The translations under genes were made by a program, and so were the position numbers. From the NCBI RefSeq assembly GCF_913055835.1, contig NZ_CAJXKQ010000005.1:1-64000 (forward strand): a DNA stretch of 64,000 nucleotides. The letters run 5' to 3'. The notes under the pieces were generated by a model. That model worked only from the letters and a program-made list of their open reading frames with translations. It was not told the DNA's origin and did no database searches. Of the stretch, positions 61,356-64,000 are shown in pieces; the first letter of the stretch is position 1, and the number at the start of each line of letters is the position of its first letter. Origin of the DNA: an uncultured Marinobacter sp. (GTDB lineage Bacteria > Pseudomonadota > Gammaproteobacteria > Pseudomonadales > Oleiphilaceae).

Positions 61356-62111
61356 TCAATACTCCAACGTCAGTAATACCACAGACACATTGTCACCGGC
61401 CTCGTTTGCCAGGCCAGCATCAATCAGTGCCTGAACCGTGCGCTCCATGCCGTCACTTTCCTTCAGGATTTCAAGCCAACGGTATTCCGGGACCGAATCG
61501 GTCAGCCCATCGGAACACAGCAGGAGCACATCCCCCTGCTCAAGAGTGTCACACCGATAACTGGGGGCCGCCTGCTCTACCGCTCCCACTGCTCTGGTCA
61601 GAACATTCCGGAACGGCACATTGGGCACATCAGCCTCTGTAATGCTGCCGTCCTCCAGCATGTTCTGGACGACGGTGTCGTCCCGCGTGAGACACACTGC
61701 CTCGCTATCTCGCAGGCTGTAACACCGGGAATCGCCTACATGGGCTATATGCGCCTGGTTGCCACTCACCCAGGCCACGACCAGTGTGGTGCCCATCTTT
61801 TCAAGTTTCCGGTCCCCGGAACGGCGACTCACTATTCGCTCATTGGCCAGCGCGAAAGCCCGCTCCAGATCTTCCTGAATCGCATCATTTGTGGTGTCGG
61901 ATGAGGCTCCGGCGATGGCGGGTTCCAGGGATTCGATAACCGCGTCAACCGCAAGACGGCTGGCGACCTCACCCCCCTGATGCCCTCCCATGCCATCGGC
62001 AACCACCAGTAACGCCTGATCCCCGGCGTGGTTGATGCGCCAGTCGACAACGTCCTGGTTCGACTCCCGAACAGCTCCCCGATGACTCTGGCCTGCAACG
62101 TGATACTGCAT
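61356..62111 (-). CDS. PP2C-family Ser/Thr phosphatase
   Basis: A 251-residue PPM phosphatase with metal-binding motifs VVADGMGGHQGGEVAS, VGDSRCYSLRD, LCSDGLTDSVP and AGDNVSVVL. It should reverse the action of the upstream kinase. Start and kinase stop overlap as TGATG. It is similar to PppA/Stp1 members. Confidence 0.94.
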   Translation of the reverse strand: MQYHVAGQSHRGAVRESNQDVVDWRINHAGDQALLVVADGMGGHQGGEVASRLAVDAVIESLEPAIAGASSDTTNDAIQEDLERAFALANERIVSRRSGDRKLEKMGTTLVVAWVSGNQAHIAHVGDSRCYSLRDSEAVCLTRDDTVVQNMLEDGSITEADVPNVPFRNVLTRAVGAVEQAAPSYRCDTLEQGDVLLLCSDGLTDSVPEYRWLEILKESDGMERTVQALIDAGLANEAGDNVSVVLLTLEY

Positions 62112-63760
62112 CAGGACACCTCCTGGCCCGCTTCGCGAACAGCCAGACGACGCACGGCCTCGGCCATGGTGGCGGCACTGGCGAAGCGCTTGTCTGGCTC
62201 GCGCTGAATGGCCTTGTTGATCAGACGGACCACGCCGTTTGGCAGATCCGCGTTGAACTCGCGGACGCTGCGCGGCCGTTTGTTGAGAATCTGGTAGGTC
62301 AGGTTGGCCAGGGTATCGCCCTGGTAAGGCGTTTCCCCGCTCACCAGCTTGTAAAGGGTCACACCCAGGCTGTAGATATCGGAGGCGCCGGTGACCTTCT
62401 GGCCCTTCAATTGTTCCGGCGACATGTACAACGGGCTGCCCATCACGGCGCCGGTGCGCGTTCGCGAGTCATCGGAAATCTTGGCAATGCCGAAATCAGT
62501 GATCTTTATGTCGCCAGAGTCCGGGTTGAAGATAATATTCCCGGGTTTGATGTCGCGATGAACAATTTTCTGGCTGTGGGCATAGGCGAGTGCGTCTGCC
62601 ACGCGGGCAACAATATCCAGCACCCTGGCCAGAGGCAGTAACCGGCCGGATCTGCCGAATTCGCTGAGCGGGCGCCCTTTCGCATAATCCATGGCAATGT
62701 AGGCGAGGTCTGCCTCCTCGCCAACGTCATACACGGTGACGATAGCCGGGTGACTCAGGCGCCCGGCGGCTTCCGCTTCCCGGAAGAATCGTTCTTTGAG
62801 ATCCTGCAGCTGGCCATCATCAAACGCCTGGTAGCTGAGGGTCTTGATAGCAACGGTTCGGGCAATCTTCGGATCCTTGCCCAGATAGACCACACCCATG
62901 GCACCACGACCAATTTCCCGCTCGATCTCGTACCGCCCGAGGGTCGGGCGACTCACTGACGGTTCCGGCATCAACAGGGTTCGGGTGTTGTCGAAACTGC
63001 CGGCCTGCACCAACGAGTTATCCGGAGCGAGCTTCTCCAGTGCTGACAGCCTCGCGGCGGTGTCCCGAAAACCTTTCTTGCGTTCCTGAATACTGCGGTA
63101 GGTGCTGACCGCTTTATCGTACTGGCGCTTGCGCTCCTGCTGGATGGCAATGTCGTATCGCAGCTCAATCTCGCTCTCACAGTCGGGGCAGCGATCCAGC
63201 GCTTCGAGGGCTTCGTCTGTATGACCTTGCTGCAGAAACACCTTTGCCAGCTTCAGCCGCGCATCGCGCACATTGTCTGTCAGTGCACGGATGTGTTTGC
63301 GTGGCTGCAGCCAGAACAGCATCACCACATAACCAACCACCAGCAAAGTGAGCACCACGCCAAACGGAACCCAAGCGTTGTGGTAGAACATCAACGCGGC
63401 TTGGATCACCACGAGCGAGCCGCCAAGCAAAAGAGTGACAGGCAGGGAAACGGCTGCGCCCATCGCCGGAATAGCAAGCACCAGATACAGTGCCGCAATT
63501 GCCAGCCCTGCGGTCACTGCCATATCGGACCACAGTGGTTCCGAAAGGCCCCGATCAGCCATGGCCGGCCCGAATGCCTCCTGCGGGACAATCGTGGAGG
63601 GGTTAGAGCCGTCTGGCACGCCGAGGATGCTGAACAGTGCCCGATCGGCCCAGCCAACCAGGGCAAGCTGGTCGCCCGACAGGGCAAACACAGCGGCCAG
63701 AACGAGAACAACGGCCCGCAGACTGAACAGGCGTGGTAAGAGAGAGAATATGGCGTTCAC
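62111..63760 (-). CDS. Membrane Ser/Thr protein kinase with N-terminal transmembrane region
   Basis: A protein of about 549 residues. The N-terminus has about four membrane helices (near residues 15-33, 83-103, 107-125, 134-153), a linker of TPR-like helices (about 165-240) and a C-terminal Hanks-type kinase (about 278-540). The kinase shows GRGAMGVVYLG, catalytic Lys in VAIKTL, HRDIKPGN, DFGIAK and SPEQ. The domain order is the reverse of classical PknB/PpkA, where the kinase is N-terminal. The start is uncertain: GTG 63760 is listed, TTG 63766 is possible. It forms an operon with a phosphatase and an FHA protein. Confidence 0.93.
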   Translation of the reverse strand: MNAIFSLLPRLFSLRAVVLVLAAVFALSGDQLALVGWADRALFSILGVPDGSNPSTIVPQEAFGPAMADRGLSEPLWSDMAVTAGLAIAALYLVLAIPAMGAAVSLPVTLLLGGSLVVIQAALMFYHNAWVPFGVVLTLLVVGYVVMLFWLQPRKHIRALTDNVRDARLKLAKVFLQQGHTDEALEALDRCPDCESEIELRYDIAIQQERKRQYDKAVSTYRSIQERKKGFRDTAARLSALEKLAPDNSLVQAGSFDNTRTLLMPEPSVSRPTLGRYEIEREIGRGAMGVVYLGKDPKIARTVAIKTLSYQAFDDGQLQDLKERFFREAEAAGRLSHPAIVTVYDVGEEADLAYIAMDYAKGRPLSEFGRSGRLLPLARVLDIVARVADALAYAHSQKIVHRDIKPGNIIFNPDSGDIKITDFGIAKISDDSRTRTGAVMGSPLYMSPEQLKGQKVTGASDIYSLGVTLYKLVSGETPYQGDTLANLTYQILNKRPRSVREFNADLPNGVVRLINKAIQREPDKRFASAATMAEAVRRLAVREAGQEVS

Positions 63761-63852
63761 AGGCAACTTTGTTATAAATGGTTGATCTGGCTAGTTTAGA
63801 AAGCGTGGCGTAACTGCGATACAACTGCCGGAGTGTTTTTTGTAAGTGTTTG

Positions 63853-63880
63853 TTTACCTGAGAGAGAGGTCACGTATAGT
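63853..63880 (+). promoter_or_regulatory. Putative sigma-70 promoter with repeated GTTTACCT
   Basis: TTTACC (63853-63858) and TATAGT (63875-63880) are spaced 16 bp apart, close to the sigma-70 pattern, ahead of the gene at 63920. GTTTACCTGAG near 63852 recurs as GTTTACCTCAG near 63890, which could be an operator pair. Confidence 0.4.
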
Positions 63881-63919
63881 TATGCCGTCGTTTACCTCAG
63901 GGATGATGGAAATACACAC

Positions 63920-64000
63920 ATGACACTGAAGTTACTGATTCTCCTGCTGTTACTTACTCTGGCCGGCATCGGCATCTACCACACCCAAAAGCCGTTGCCG
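63920..64000 (+). CDS. Partial gene at right edge, N-terminal membrane segment
   Basis: The ATG at 63920 opens MTLKLLILLLLLTLAGIGIYH, a hydrophobic signal or membrane anchor; 27 codons are visible before the window ends. A candidate promoter precedes it. The product cannot be identified. Confidence 0.6.
   Translation, partial: MTLKLLILLLLLTLAGIGIYHTQKPLP

Overview
The window reads as a chromosomal segment of a marine gammaproteobacterium, most likely Marinobacter or a close relative. This rests on moderately GC-rich coding DNA, amino-acid and polyamine catabolism modules, many LysR/AraC-controlled dehydrogenase clusters, and a type VI secretion VgrG island. The genus is inference from gene content; no rRNA or other marker gene is present.

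Region 1 (1-3438) is an integron cassette array with six attC sites and seven cassettes, six complete. All genes lie on the minus strand except a plus-strand yefM-yoeB toxin-antitoxin pair. No integron integrase is visible, so it looks like an integrase-less attC cluster or the detached end of a larger integron. Two cassette proteins are homologous to each other and share an R-N-x-L-E-H HEPN-like motif. Next comes about 435 bp of non-coding DNA holding a repeated palindromic 15-bp motif (3446-3711).

Region 2 (3.9-19.7 kb) holds a DUF2235 hydrolase, an SMR efflux protein, an SGNH hydrolase, an MscS channel and NAD malic enzyme. An operon follows with an FAD dehydrogenase, an LldD-type FMN dehydrogenase and a ThDP enzyme, with a divergent AraC-type regulator. 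After it come a cupin, an ECF sigma/anti-sigma pair with a secreted DUF7282-like protein, a large lipoprotein and a GGCT-like protein.

Region 3 (19.7-28.9 kb) is a polyamine locus: PuuB-like oxidase, PuuC-like aldehyde dehydrogenase, PuuA-like glutamylpolyamine synthetase and a complete potFGHI transporter. Together they could import putrescine and degrade it through gamma-glutamylated intermediates.

Region 4 (29-41.4 kb) has LysR/DoxX/DODA-type dioxygenase, then a minus-strand block: acyl-CoA synthetase, PaaI thioesterase, alpha/beta hydrolase and a five-gene Liv-type ABC transporter. Similar MerR-type dyads precede both transcription blocks. A proline racemase-family dehydratase and a zinc-type alcohol dehydrogenase follow.

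Region 5 (41.5-50.3 kb) has an AI-2E family transporter and an orphan T6SS island: VgrG, a DUF4123 adaptor and a large LysM-headed putative effector. It is bordered by a SUMF1-like lipoprotein and a DUF3592 membrane protein.

Region 6 (50.3-57.2 kb) is a valine/isobutyrate catabolic cluster (mmsA, acyl-CoA dehydrogenase, enoyl-CoA hydratase, 3-hydroxyisobutyryl-CoA hydrolase, mmsB) with a divergent MmsR-like AraC regulator and REP-like repeats.

Region 7 (57.2-64 kb) has an SRPBCC protein, an ODP-like diiron metallo-beta-lactamase-fold protein, a QD-rich secreted protein, a YeeN-type YebC protein, a glutamine amidotransferase and a Ser/Thr kinase-PP2C-FHA operon. No tRNA, rRNA or CRISPR was seen.
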